Shown: positions 1 to 6,449 of the stretch, one piece after another | Layout of the letters: each line of letters opens with the position of its first letter | How positions within the stretch are numbered: position 1 is the stretch's first letter | Assembly: GCA_029932545.1 (NCBI GenBank) | Contig: JAOZPW010000185.1 | Span: forward strand, 1-7,880 | Source of the DNA: Thermoanaerobaculales bacterium | Lineage (GTDB): Bacteria; Acidobacteriota; Thermoanaerobaculia; Thermoanaerobaculales; Sulfomarinibacteraceae | Length of the DNA stretch: 7,880 bases | Direction of reading: 5' to 3' | The notes under the pieces: model-generated | Seen by the model: only the letters and a program-made list of their open reading frames with translations | Database searches by the model: none | What the model was told of the DNA's origin: nothing | Made by a program: the position numbers and the translations under genes

Positions 1-300
1 GCCCGCATCCGGCTCTCGGTCGATGGGGGCGCCTGGACAACCCTCTGGGAAAACGGTGGAAGCGACACCGACGACGATGCATGGTCCGAACAGATCATTG
101 ACATCACGGCAGCGGCAGCAGGTCATTCCGACGTGCGTATCCAGTGGACCTACGGATCAACCGACAGCTCCTGGAACTACGCCGGCTGGAACATCGACGA
201 TGTGCGCATCGAGGGCTCGGCGCCCTGCGAGGGCACCAATGAACTCTTCGCCGACGGTTTCGAAACCGGCGACTACAGCCTCTGGAGTTACGGACAATAA
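1..300 (+). CDS. Secreted protein with jelly-roll/MAM-like domain and DGFE-type tail (3' end only)
   Basis: Frame 1 is open from the first base to TAA at 298-300 and gives the last 99 residues of a protein whose start lies left of the window. Residues 1-72 resemble the jelly-roll (MAM-like or carbohydrate-binding-like) domain often appended to secreted peptidases and adhesins: an opening strand (R-L-S-V-D-G-G-A-W), a Ser/Asp-rich loop, then Q-W-T-Y-G and the family-typical Y-A-G-W-N-I-D-D-V strand at 60-68. After Cys76 comes a short tail with D-G-F-E-T-G-D at 85-91 and a Trp-Ser pair at 95-96. The same tail pattern ends the propeller protein at 6495-7703. There is no hydrophobic segment or basic anchor after it, so it is not a PEP-CTERM or LPXTG type signal. 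The catalytic or binding part of the protein is not visible, so its function is unknown. The gene converges on the 549-3422 gene. Confidence 0.85.
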   Translation, partial: ARIRLSVDGGAWTTLWENGGSDTDDDAWSEQIIDITAAAAGHSDVRIQWTYGSTDSSWNYAGWNIDDVRIEGSAPCEGTNELFADGFETGDYSLWSYGQ

Positions 301-349
301 GCTCTCGGTCCTCAGCTGTCAGCCCAGGTGCTTACAACAAATCGTGATA

Positions 350-405
350 CGGGCCCTGAAGGACCCGCCTACAGGAACACTTGTAGGCAGGTCCTTCAGG
401 GCCTG
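350..405. repeat. REP-like inverted pair (long hairpin)
   Basis: Bases 352-365 pair perfectly with 390-403 (14 bp). After one C/A mismatch (366/389), 367-373 pair with 382-388 (7 bp), leaving an 8-base loop at 374-381. The G351/T404 wobble and C350/G405 extend the base. Each arm is itself a small palindrome: GGTCC-TTCA-GGGCC in the right arm, with one G-T wobble. The unit reads TGTAGGC, then [AG]GG, then the TTCA hairpin, which resembles gammaproteobacterial REP units. Two units in head-to-head inversion form a BIME-like element. No U-tract follows on either strand, so a simple intrinsic terminator is less likely, although its position 50 bases after the upstream stop would allow transcript-end protection. 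Confidence 0.6.
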
Positions 406-468
406 CTTCTATGAATCCCTTTCTGGTGCCTTCATCTGATCAGCCCAGCCATCTTCCTTCATTCCCAC

Positions 469-549
469 AGCAATTCGTGGGCCTGTGGTTGGCACCGGTC
501 ACACACCAACAGTCGATCACCTCAGAAAACCACAGGCCCACGAATTGCT
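469..549. repeat. 22-bp perfect inverted repeat, 37-base loop
   Basis: Bases 469-490 are the exact reverse complement of 528-549, with 491-527 between them. The right arm includes the last base of the minus-strand stop codon of the 549-3422 gene, so the mRNA would begin folding at the stop itself. On the minus strand the hairpin is followed by TGTGGGAATG and not a T-run, so it does not meet the intrinsic terminator model. Possible roles are a 3'-end stabiliser, a bidirectional transcription block between the two convergent genes, or the footprint of a small inverted-repeat element. I see no target duplication. Confidence 0.7.
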
Positions 550-3422
550 CAGAACAGCTTCAGAAATACTAACCGAACGGTGAAATCCTCGGCCGGCCCC
601 TCGATGGGCACACCGATATCGAAGTTGACCACGGTCTGCCAGGGCCCTACCAGCGTTCCGTTGAGGCTCAGGCCTGCAAGAAGCTCGTTGTCCAGACCCG
701 TGGCCTCGTCGGTGGCCCATGCGGCGTCTCCGCGAAGCTCGAGCCTCAGGAGTTCCGCCAGGTTGAAACCATAGCTGAGATGGATGGCGTTGGCGCTCTC
801 GGCGGTGATCAGACCTCGTTGATAGCCCGCAATCCGTGAATCGCCGAAGGTGTCGAAGCCGAACTTCGAAAAACGGTCGAGGTCCTGACCATCCAGATGT
901 TCCAGGCGCAGACCCAGCTTTGTGTAGCCGGAGACCCACCATGACTTGGTCAACCCGATTCGCCAGCGCATGTAGTCCTTGTGGGCCGGGTCATAGTCTC
1001 CACTGCCCGGCAGGCCCCATGGGCCCCAATCCGAACGCTCGAAAGCAAAGGTCTCGGCACTGAGGCGGTAACCGGCCCGCGAGTAGGTCAGCTCGATCCC
1101 CAGTGAGTGTGTGAATGTGCTCTCCGGTACGACGAAGTCCTCCGCCGTGTCATCCGCTCGGCCAAAAGAATCGTAGTCCAGGGCGTAGGTGAAGTCGATC
1201 TTGCCAAAACTCCCCAATGGATGCCCGAGGAAAAGATCCACTCCCCCACCCCGATTTTCGATGGTCTCACCCTCAACTTCGACTCCACTCCGATAGAGGT
1301 CCTGCTCCCCGGCAATCGCAACTGCACCCAATCGGGCGCCTGCGTCCCAGCGGGAACCAAAGAAGGAAGGATCCGCAATGTTGGCGTTGACGAAAATGCC
1401 TGCGAAGAAGACGTTGGCCTGGGCGCCGGTACCGGCTACATCGTTGGAGAAGTAGTTAATGCCGATCAGGGGTAAAGGATAGTCGAAGGATGCGTCGTAG
1501 TAGGTCCCGGCGAGGCCGAAAACACGGTCCTCGTCAAAGCCCTCCTGCACTGTCCGTGTGCCGTCATCCTCGCGGTCCAGATACCTCATGCCTTCGGGGG
1601 TGTCCCGGACCATCGTCGAATCGCCGGCATGGGCCGTTGTCAGTCTCTCGTCGAAACCCTCCCGGTTGACCGTGATGCCGCTGAGGTCGCTCTCTTTGAC
1701 CACCTGGACCGTCGCATTGAGGATCGACTGCAGTTCCTGCCCGACGACCCGGGTCGGAAGAACGAATCCGCGCTCGGCCCAGCCGACGACCTGTCCGTCG
1801 GGATCGACCGGCTCAAAGAAGGCGGTCTCCTCGTTGGACAGGACCTCCCCAGACAGTCCCAACTGCAGGGCCCGGGTCTTGACGCGCGCAAAGACCTTGC
1901 GGTCCACCCAGACCGTGCCCTTCCACAGGCCCTTCTCATCCTCAGACCTGGCCGGTTCAAAATCGACGACCCAGCAATCACGGTCTTGAATGACGGCCGT
2001 TCCCCGGAGACGGTATTCGTAACGGCGGTCGAGGTGGATTTCCATGGGCATGGCCGCCGCCTTGGCCGGCTGGATCAGGGGCAGTTCCGGGATGCGACCC
2101 TTCCACGCGACACCAGAGACCTTAAAATCCTTCCACTCCCAATCAAACCCAGCCCCCTGCCGGAAGAAGAAGGGCCCCGCGAAGGTGACCTCGATCGGCT
2201 CCATGCGACCGTTCGGCCGATAGCGCAGGTGCTGTGTGTAGGTTGCCTCGTAGTACTGAAGCCGTCGACTCTGGTCATCCTCGAAAGCCTGGAGTCGTTG
2301 GAGGATTTCTTCCACAGGCATCTGTCGAGTGCCTGCCACGTCAACTGCCTCGGCAAAACCACCGAGGTCGATGGCCGCCAATCGGCCGATACGCACAACG
2401 AGCGGCCCTCCTGCAGGCACGTCAATCTCCGTACCTTCGGTGGTCCTGCGCCAGGGAAGAAAACTCAAAGAGCCGTCAATGTTGACGACCTGGGGGTCAG
2501 CCAGACTCTTGTCGGCGAACACCAGGGTTGTGCCTTGATCGCCCGGGTCGATGACAACCCGCAGGCCGAGATCATCGGCCCGAACAAAGGGCCAGGCATC
2601 GCACCCACTTCTGACCGTGAAATCCGGCGTCAAATCACCGCTGAACTCTCGGGCGATCCACAGCAACGAAGCCATCGCTTGCGGATCGATCCTTGTCGCC
2701 GTGAGATCGAAGAGTGTCGTCCCGGCGCCGGAAGCAGCATTGAGGGCCGCATCGACGGCAACACGATGAGGCTCATCGGTCGCGGCCACGGCATTGACGG
2801 CCACGGGGTAACCTGGAAGAAGTTCACCGAGAAGAGTCAACGTCGCCGCCATGTCCGGCGCCGGTTCCAGAACAATCCCCTGAACATAGGCGCCGGCCTC
2901 TGCCGCAACCAGTGCCCGAAGATCACTCGGCCGATCGGCCGAGGCCTTCAAAAAAACCTGCGCCTGCGGGTTTGCCCCTTGAATAGCAACCGACGCCCTC
3001 TTCAGCACATAGGCATATTCTTCAACCCGATCAGGCGATCCAAGGCCAAAGGGCCACTCGATCTGAAAACGGGTCTCCGGCCCAACCTCCCGGGCGATGT
3101 CGGCAAGGGCCGCCAATTCCTCTGCCAGTTGATCATCATGATCGACCGGTGGCCACTCTGTCTCGAATGAAACCACCAGCCAGGGTGTTGCGCCACTTGC
3201 CTCAACCCGAGCGACGATCGATGGGTCGAACGTCCTGTCCAGTGACACTTTCCAGGCAACGAAGAGGGTTTCCTCCTCACCCAACGATTGGAACACCTCA
3301 ACTGCGGAAACCGCCTGAGCACCATCCTCGACCATCAGCCCGACACACGGCAGACAGGGCGCCGCACCGAAGGTGACGCTTCCCACCGATAGACATAGGA
3401 AAAAAAGAAAGGTAAAACGCAT
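549..3422 (-). CDS. Signal-peptide protein: glycosidase-like N-terminus, LolA-like domain, outer-membrane beta-barrel
   Basis: 957 residues, ATG at 3422-3420, TGA at 551-549. Residues 1-20 form a signal peptide (M-R-F-T, then a Phe/Leu-rich core), followed by C-L-P-C at 23-26. Residues about 27-265 alternate strands and helices like a glycosidase-type (beta/alpha)8 barrel (F-V-A-W-K-V-S; V-S-F-E-T-E-W; Q-I-E-W-P), and about 285-348 look like a small beta-sandwich. Residues about 370-600 resemble the LolA/outer-membrane lipoprotein-sorting fold (D-R-R-Y-E-Y-R-L, D-C-W-V-V-D-F, G-T-V-W-V-D-R-K). From about 635 to the end, amphipathic strands alternate with polar turns and finish in L-V-F-L-K-L-F; the terminal Phe is typical of BAM-inserted barrels. 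The substrate is unknown. The frame stays open 41 codons upstream to a TTG at 3545, but those residues are polar and would bury the signal peptide, so I chose ATG 3422. I recognise no named family for the whole protein; domain calls are by eye. Confidence 0.88.
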   Translation of the reverse strand: MRFTFLFFLCLSVGSVTFGAAPCLPCVGLMVEDGAQAVSAVEVFQSLGEEETLFVAWKVSLDRTFDPSIVARVEASGATPWLVVSFETEWPPVDHDDQLAEELAALADIAREVGPETRFQIEWPFGLGSPDRVEEYAYVLKRASVAIQGANPQAQVFLKASADRPSDLRALVAAEAGAYVQGIVLEPAPDMAATLTLLGELLPGYPVAVNAVAATDEPHRVAVDAALNAASGAGTTLFDLTATRIDPQAMASLLWIAREFSGDLTPDFTVRSGCDAWPFVRADDLGLRVVIDPGDQGTTLVFADKSLADPQVVNIDGSLSFLPWRRTTEGTEIDVPAGGPLVVRIGRLAAIDLGGFAEAVDVAGTRQMPVEEILQRLQAFEDDQSRRLQYYEATYTQHLRYRPNGRMEPIEVTFAGPFFFRQGAGFDWEWKDFKVSGVAWKGRIPELPLIQPAKAAAMPMEIHLDRRYEYRLRGTAVIQDRDCWVVDFEPARSEDEKGLWKGTVWVDRKVFARVKTRALQLGLSGEVLSNEETAFFEPVDPDGQVVGWAERGFVLPTRVVGQELQSILNATVQVVKESDLSGITVNREGFDERLTTAHAGDSTMVRDTPEGMRYLDREDDGTRTVQEGFDEDRVFGLAGTYYDASFDYPLPLIGINYFSNDVAGTGAQANVFFAGIFVNANIADPSFFGSRWDAGARLGAVAIAGEQDLYRSGVEVEGETIENRGGGVDLFLGHPLGSFGKIDFTYALDYDSFGRADDTAEDFVVPESTFTHSLGIELTYSRAGYRLSAETFAFERSDWGPWGLPGSGDYDPAHKDYMRWRIGLTKSWWVSGYTKLGLRLEHLDGQDLDRFSKFGFDTFGDSRIAGYQRGLITAESANAIHLSYGFNLAELLRLELRGDAAWATDEATGLDNELLAGLSLNGTLVGPWQTVVNFDIGVPIEGPAEDFTVRLVFLKLF

Positions 3423-3427
3423 AGGGC

Positions 3428-3433
3428 ATTCTA
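3428..3433 (-). promoter_or_regulatory. Candidate -10 element (TAGAAT) for a leaderless start
   Basis: On the minus strand TAGAAT lies five bases (GCCCT) before the ATG of the 549-3422 gene. This matches the TANNNT arrangement seen ahead of leaderless genes. No Shine-Dalgarno-like sequence is visible in the 20 bases before this ATG, unlike the other two complete genes. I see no good -35 hexamer (AGCCGT at the expected place), so the call rests on a single 6-base motif. Confidence 0.35.
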
Positions 3434-3503
3434 GCCTGACCGGGCTCCCCACGGCTCCGCCGTCAGCAATCGAGTCTCGGCCGACGCCGTAGGTAGCCGA
3501 GGT

Positions 3504-3561
3504 CATTTTCCGGAGGGGCGATCCTCTCTCAGTTTCCGTAACCAAGCCCCTCCGGAAAATG
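3504..3561. repeat. 16-bp perfect inverted repeat upstream of the barrel gene
   Basis: CATTTTCCGGAGGGGC at 3504-3519 is the exact reverse complement of 3546-3561, with a 26-base loop. The element is 82-139 bases upstream of the ATG at 3422. No T-run follows on either strand. It could be the terminus pair of a small element, an operator-like dyad, or a 5' untranslated hairpin if transcription starts further upstream. A TTG that opens the longer reading frame falls inside the loop, but this is probably incidental. Confidence 0.6.
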
Positions 3562-3664
3562 CACCGAGCTGGGGCGCCGAAAGGCGGCCTCGAAGGCCGG
3601 GTTCTGAGGAAAAACGGAAAGGCGTTACCTTTTCCGGGATTACCGGGAAGGCCGGGCCAGGACC

Positions 3665-3692
3665 TGAGAAGAAGACTGTCCCTTGTTCATTC
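3665..3692 (-). repeat. Degenerate third copy of the GGGACA repeat
   Basis: Aligned without gaps to bases 6421-6448 of the repeat near the propeller gene, 20 of 28 positions match, including GAGAAGA and TGTCCC. It is in the same orientation as the other two copies (GGGACA reads on the minus strand). It lacks the TATAAATTCC tail. The match is weaker than that between the two 32-bp copies and could be partly fortuitous. Confidence 0.35.
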
Positions 3693-3702
3693 TTTCACAC
3701 TC

Positions 3703-3722
3703 GGGCGCGCTTCGGCGCGCCC
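3703..3722 (+). terminator. C(UUCG)G hairpin, terminator-like
   Basis: GGGCGCGC at 3703-3710 pairs perfectly with GCGCGCCC at 3715-3722 around TTCG. The closing C-G pair makes this the very stable C(UUCG)G tetraloop when the plus strand is transcribed, and a moderately T-rich stretch (CTAATTCTCG) follows from 3722. On the minus strand the loop is CGAA and GAGTGTGA follows, so it is a poorer terminator for the sulfatase gene that ends 132 bases away. It is therefore either a plus-strand terminator without an obvious gene, or a barrier hairpin after the sulfatase gene. Confidence 0.4.
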
Positions 3723-3854
3723 TAATTCTCGTCTCGCTACTGCCATTTCAATCTTCAGATAATCCTATGGGATGGCTGTGATTGAATTTGTTGTTTCGCT
3801 GATGCCAATGATGTGGAATTGAGGTTGAAACCCGTGAGGTATCGACTGTGGCGT

Positions 3855-5783
3855 TCAATAATCTTCACGCACCTTCCTCTCGGCACGTCGGATGAGGGCG
3901 TCGATCTTTTTGTACAAAACCGGCGGCGCCCCTCGACGAGCCTCCAGCATCTTTTCTATTACTCGATCCCATTGACCGACAGAAAATGCGAGACGACCTT
4001 CGAGCATCGCCACCCGGTAATCGTCAGGTGCGAGGCGGTGAGCCCGTTCGATGGCTTCTTCGGCCCCGGACCAATCCTTATTTGCCCCTCGAACCTCTGC
4101 GAGCCGCATCCATGCATCCGCGCTGTCGGGAGCGAGGAGAGTTGCTTGAATAAAACAACGGTTGGCTTTGGATATTTCTTTGTGATTCATAAAGAACTCG
4201 CCCAGCTTTACATGGGCACTTGAATTGTCTGGGGAGAGAGCCACTGATCGAAGGAGTACTTCACGCGTGTTTGCATCTCGAGCTTCGGCAGACGCCAATA
4301 ACTCCTGCCATCGATTCTGCCAGCGGACGATCATCGTCGAAAGTGGCTCAGGCTTGACGGCCTGCGGACCCGGGGTTGCTGAGTCCACATCGACGACATA
4401 TCCGAGGGCCGTGAGTTGATCGGTAATGGTCGTGTCGCTTGAATCAACGGGAATCACAGGTTCCTTGGCGCCGGGGAAGAGGGAAAGAGCAGACCGCAAG
4501 TGGTCGGCACGTTCCAGGATATGGCGATCAGCATTTGGGAGAAGGTTGCGGATCTCGGCAGGATCATCGCTAATTTGGTAGTACTCCGGAACAGGTGCGG
4601 AGATGTACTTGTCCTCGGGGCTGCGTAAGCCGTAGATCGGTTCCCATCCGTGCATCAACTGGGGCCACAGTGTTTCCATATATACGGTACTTCGCCGGGT
4701 TGCTTCCGGTTGTTTGAGGTGATCAAAGAGGTCGATGCCGTCAAAGGCGAGAGGATCTCCAAGACCGTCCGAGGCTGGAACACCCAGGAGAGCGAGCAGG
4801 GTCGGCGTTATGTCGCAGAGTGAAACCACGGATTGGCGGATGTGTACCGGATTGTAGAGCAGGTTTCCAGGAACCATGATCAGAGGAACCCGCATTGTGC
4901 TTTCGTAAATCAGATGAGTGTGCGTCTCTTCTCCGTGTTCACCCAGACCCTCTCCGTGGTCGGACGTCACAACTACTACCGTGCGATCGGCGAGGTCGCT
5001 AGCCTCGAGTGTGGCAAGGAGCCTGCCAAATTCCTGATCAACGGAGGCGATCTCGCCGGCGTAGGGCGCCTCTGGATAACGAGAAGCGAAAGGTTGTGGC
5101 GGTTGGTAGGGATGATGGGCATCGAAATAATGAACCCAGAGAAAGCCGGGGGGACCGCCGTCAGTCCAACCGGCCAGGTGATTCAAGGCGAGATCAGTCA
5201 CCGTCGATGCCGGACGTTCGAGGGTTTGCACGCCGTGATAGTTTCCTGAATCGATCGAGTCGTCATAGATGTCGAAGCCCTGGTCGAGGCCAATCGACGC
5301 GTCAAGAACCACCGAACCGATGACGGCTGCAGTGCGATAGCCGGCTCGACGGAGGATTCCTGCCAGCGTGTGGTTTTTCGGAGATAACTGATGGAACCCA
5401 TTGACCCTGATCCCGTGGGTAGGAGGGTAGGTTCCGGTGAAAAGTGATGCATGGGCAGGCGCCGTAATCGGGGCGACCGAAACCGCATTATGAAAGCACA
5501 CACCCCGGGTGCTGAGTGCATTGATGTTTGGTGTGAGACCGTGGGGTCCCCCGAAAGCTCCTACATAGTCTGCCCTGACTGTGTCGAGGGTCACCACCAG
5601 GAGGTTGAAACCCTTTGCGGCCCCGAAGTCTAACCCAGGATCGAGGTCTTCGGATTCAGGCGACAGGGACGGTGGAACGCGTTCTGAACCACACCCTGAT
5701 GAAATACCCGCAATAGCAGAGGCCAGCAAGAGGGCGGTCAGCAAAGAAGAGGCGTTTGATTTGAATTTATTGCGTGCTTGCAC
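3855..5783 (-). CDS. Sulfatase/alkaline-phosphatase-superfamily lipoprotein with C-terminal TPRs
   Basis: 642 residues. GTG start at 5783-5781 is supported by AGGAGA seven bases upstream; TGA at 3857-3855. Residues 1-30 are a signal peptide ending I-S-S-G before Cys31, a plausible though weak lipobox. Residues about 58-435 form a sulfatase-type domain: L-D-T-V-R-A-D at 66-72 (metal Asp67), T-A-P-A-H-A-S-L-F-T-G at 107-117, H-Y-F-D-A-H-H-P-Y at 218-226, S-D-H-G-E-G at 274-279 (Asp275, His276) and Y-E-S-T-M-R-V-P at 293-300. The residue that is Cys or Ser (formylglycine precursor) in classical sulfatases is Thr107, and the following Arg is His111. Formylglycine chemistry is thus not expected; a Thr nucleophile, as in phosphoethanolamine transferases, is possible. 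Residues about 505-620 carry three to four TPR-like helix pairs (A-x-x-x-L-A-P-D endings), suggesting a protein partner. The substrate is unknown. It probably acts anchored in the periplasm or on the envelope. Confidence 0.9.
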   Translation of the reverse strand: MQARNKFKSNASSLLTALLLASAIAGISSGCGSERVPPSLSPESEDLDPGLDFGAAKGFNLLVVTLDTVRADYVGAFGGPHGLTPNINALSTRGVCFHNAVSVAPITAPAHASLFTGTYPPTHGIRVNGFHQLSPKNHTLAGILRRAGYRTAAVIGSVVLDASIGLDQGFDIYDDSIDSGNYHGVQTLERPASTVTDLALNHLAGWTDGGPPGFLWVHYFDAHHPYQPPQPFASRYPEAPYAGEIASVDQEFGRLLATLEASDLADRTVVVVTSDHGEGLGEHGEETHTHLIYESTMRVPLIMVPGNLLYNPVHIRQSVVSLCDITPTLLALLGVPASDGLGDPLAFDGIDLFDHLKQPEATRRSTVYMETLWPQLMHGWEPIYGLRSPEDKYISAPVPEYYQISDDPAEIRNLLPNADRHILERADHLRSALSLFPGAKEPVIPVDSSDTTITDQLTALGYVVDVDSATPGPQAVKPEPLSTMIVRWQNRWQELLASAEARDANTREVLLRSVALSPDNSSAHVKLGEFFMNHKEISKANRCFIQATLLAPDSADAWMRLAEVRGANKDWSGAEEAIERAHRLAPDDYRVAMLEGRLAFSVGQWDRVIEKMLEARRGAPPVLYKKIDALIRRAERKVREDY

Positions 5784-5790
5784 TGGGTTC

Positions 5791-5796
5791 TCTCCT
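5791..5796 (-). promoter_or_regulatory. Ribosome binding site deciding a GTG start
   Basis: The minus strand reads AGGAGA, then seven bases (GAACCCA), then GTG at 5783. This spacing is good and fixes the start of the sulfatase-like gene at a non-ATG codon, which also gives a well-placed signal peptide. Confidence 0.7.
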
Positions 5797-5919
5797 GGTT
5801 GTTACGGTGCTGAGTATCGTCGATGCTTACAAGTGGCCGTTACAAATGTTGTGATTTGCAGGTCATTTTTCCAGGCTCGGGTCCTGACGGGGATTTCGTG
5901 CCCCAGGGGCGTCGTCAAT

Positions 5920-5943
5920 GGTGCTTCAAGCTCCCGCCTACAG
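5920..5943. repeat. Solo REP-like unit
   Basis: Bases 5933-5943 (CCCGCCTACAG) match 364-374 of the REP-like pair exactly. On the minus strand the unit reads CTGTAGGCGGG followed by a different small palindrome, AGCTTGAAGC. The conserved head with a changed hairpin is how REP variants usually differ, but 11 bases is a short match. Confidence 0.3.
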
Positions 5944-6003
5944 TAGCGCATTTGCATAGGGTTCAAAACACTCCAATTCACTCTTGTCCAAGACAGGATC
6001 TCA

Positions 6004-6246
6004 GATAAGTATTGAACGAAAATAGATGCCCTGGTGGTTGGCAGCGAGACCTTTATCCGGGATCAGTTGGTCCGGATGAGGGAAGAGGGGCGGTACGTCA
6101 GGAGGAAGAACCCCATATCGCAGCTTGGGGGCCTCCATTACTCCCTTCGAGAACAGCGAGGCTCTGGCGTTATTGGTTGAACCCAACGGCCCCATATTCA
6201 AGACCCGACCTGACAAGAAATCCGCCCTGGCTCCCTGCCGGTTCCT
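6004..6246 (-). other. Unassigned 81-codon open stretch in a 711-base gap
   Basis: The minus strand is open from the stop at 6249-6247 to TGA at 6003-6001. The only starts are a TTG at 6216 and an ATG at 6195, neither with a visible ribosome binding site. The translation is Pro-rich near its end (L-P-P-D-V-P-P-L-F-P) and has no signal peptide or recognisable motif. It could be a short gene, a decayed remnant or chance. The rest of 5784-6417 holds the leader of the sulfatase gene, the solo REP-like unit, and a 7-bp hairpin at 6250-6266 (CAAAGGG-TCG-CCCTTTG) with no T-run. I see nothing else in it. Confidence 0.15.
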
Positions 6247-6417
6247 TCACAAAGGGTCGCCCTTTGCAACATTGACGTCGAGGGTTCGCCGATGGATTGG
6301 TTGACGACTCCGGGTTCGCCCGCAGCAATCTTATGCAATCAGTGAACGACCACTCCTATCCCGGTTCAGCTCGTACGAATCAACGATGACAGCTATTTTT
6401 GCTGGTATCCTTTTCTC

Positions 6418-6449
6418 GATGGAGAAGAGTAGTGTCCCCTATAAATTCC
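6418..6449 (-). repeat. 32-bp direct repeat, copy A (left of the propeller gene)
   Basis: Identical over 32 bases to 7791-7822 and in the same orientation. On the minus strand it begins with AT-rich GGAATTTATAGGGGACA and ends in a C/T-rich stretch (CTCTTCTCCATC). It lies 45 bases beyond the propeller stop codon. From memory, GGGACA-type intergenic repeats of this look occur in genomes with REP-associated (Y1, IS200-like) transposases, but none is encoded here. Confidence 0.75.

Larger units (their letters stand above)
3571..3722 (+). ncRNA. Candidate structured RNA (speculative)
   Basis: The plus strand can form a chain of stems here. 3575-3578 pair with 3583-3586 around a GAAA tetraloop, and 3585-3590 with 3594-3599. 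Then come two mutually exclusive hairpins, 3615-3636 (loop CGTTA) and 3629-3651 (loop GATTA), which compete for the shared segment CCTTTTCCG. A final stem at 3703-3722 has a C(UUCG)G loop. The GAAA and UUCG loops, and the two G-U wobbles in the 3629-3651 stem (3633/3647 and 3630/3650), are favourable only if the plus strand is transcribed. There is no plus-strand gene beside it and I recognise no known RNA family. GC-rich sequence can fold by chance, so confidence is low. Confidence 0.2.

Noticed and set aside
226..297. PEP-CTERM, LPXTG or MYXO-CTERM type sorting signal at the end of the first gene
   Set aside because: There is no hydrophobic helix or basic cluster after the motif; the protein ends a few residues past W-S.
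1629..3170. A 513-codon open frame on the plus strand
   Set aside because: It lies antisense to the barrel gene, has no signal peptide or recognisable domain, and is rich in Arg, Pro and His as expected from the complement of GC-rich coding DNA.
3423..3545. A longer start (TTG at 3545) for the barrel gene
   Set aside because: It adds 41 polar residues in front of a clear signal peptide, and the TTG falls in the loop of an inverted repeat with its GGAGG only three bases away.
6181..6187. Integron attC-like core (ACCCAAC)
   Set aside because: No matching GTTRRRY partner or attC-like stem occurs nearby, and no integrase gene is visible.
6250..6266. Terminator for the propeller gene
   Set aside because: The 7-bp hairpin is about 230 bases past the stop and has no T-run on either strand.
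6012..6275. An 87-codon plus-strand frame in the gap
   Set aside because: No ribosome binding site, composition rich in Arg, Pro and Trp, and no motif; it overlaps the equally doubtful minus-strand stretch.
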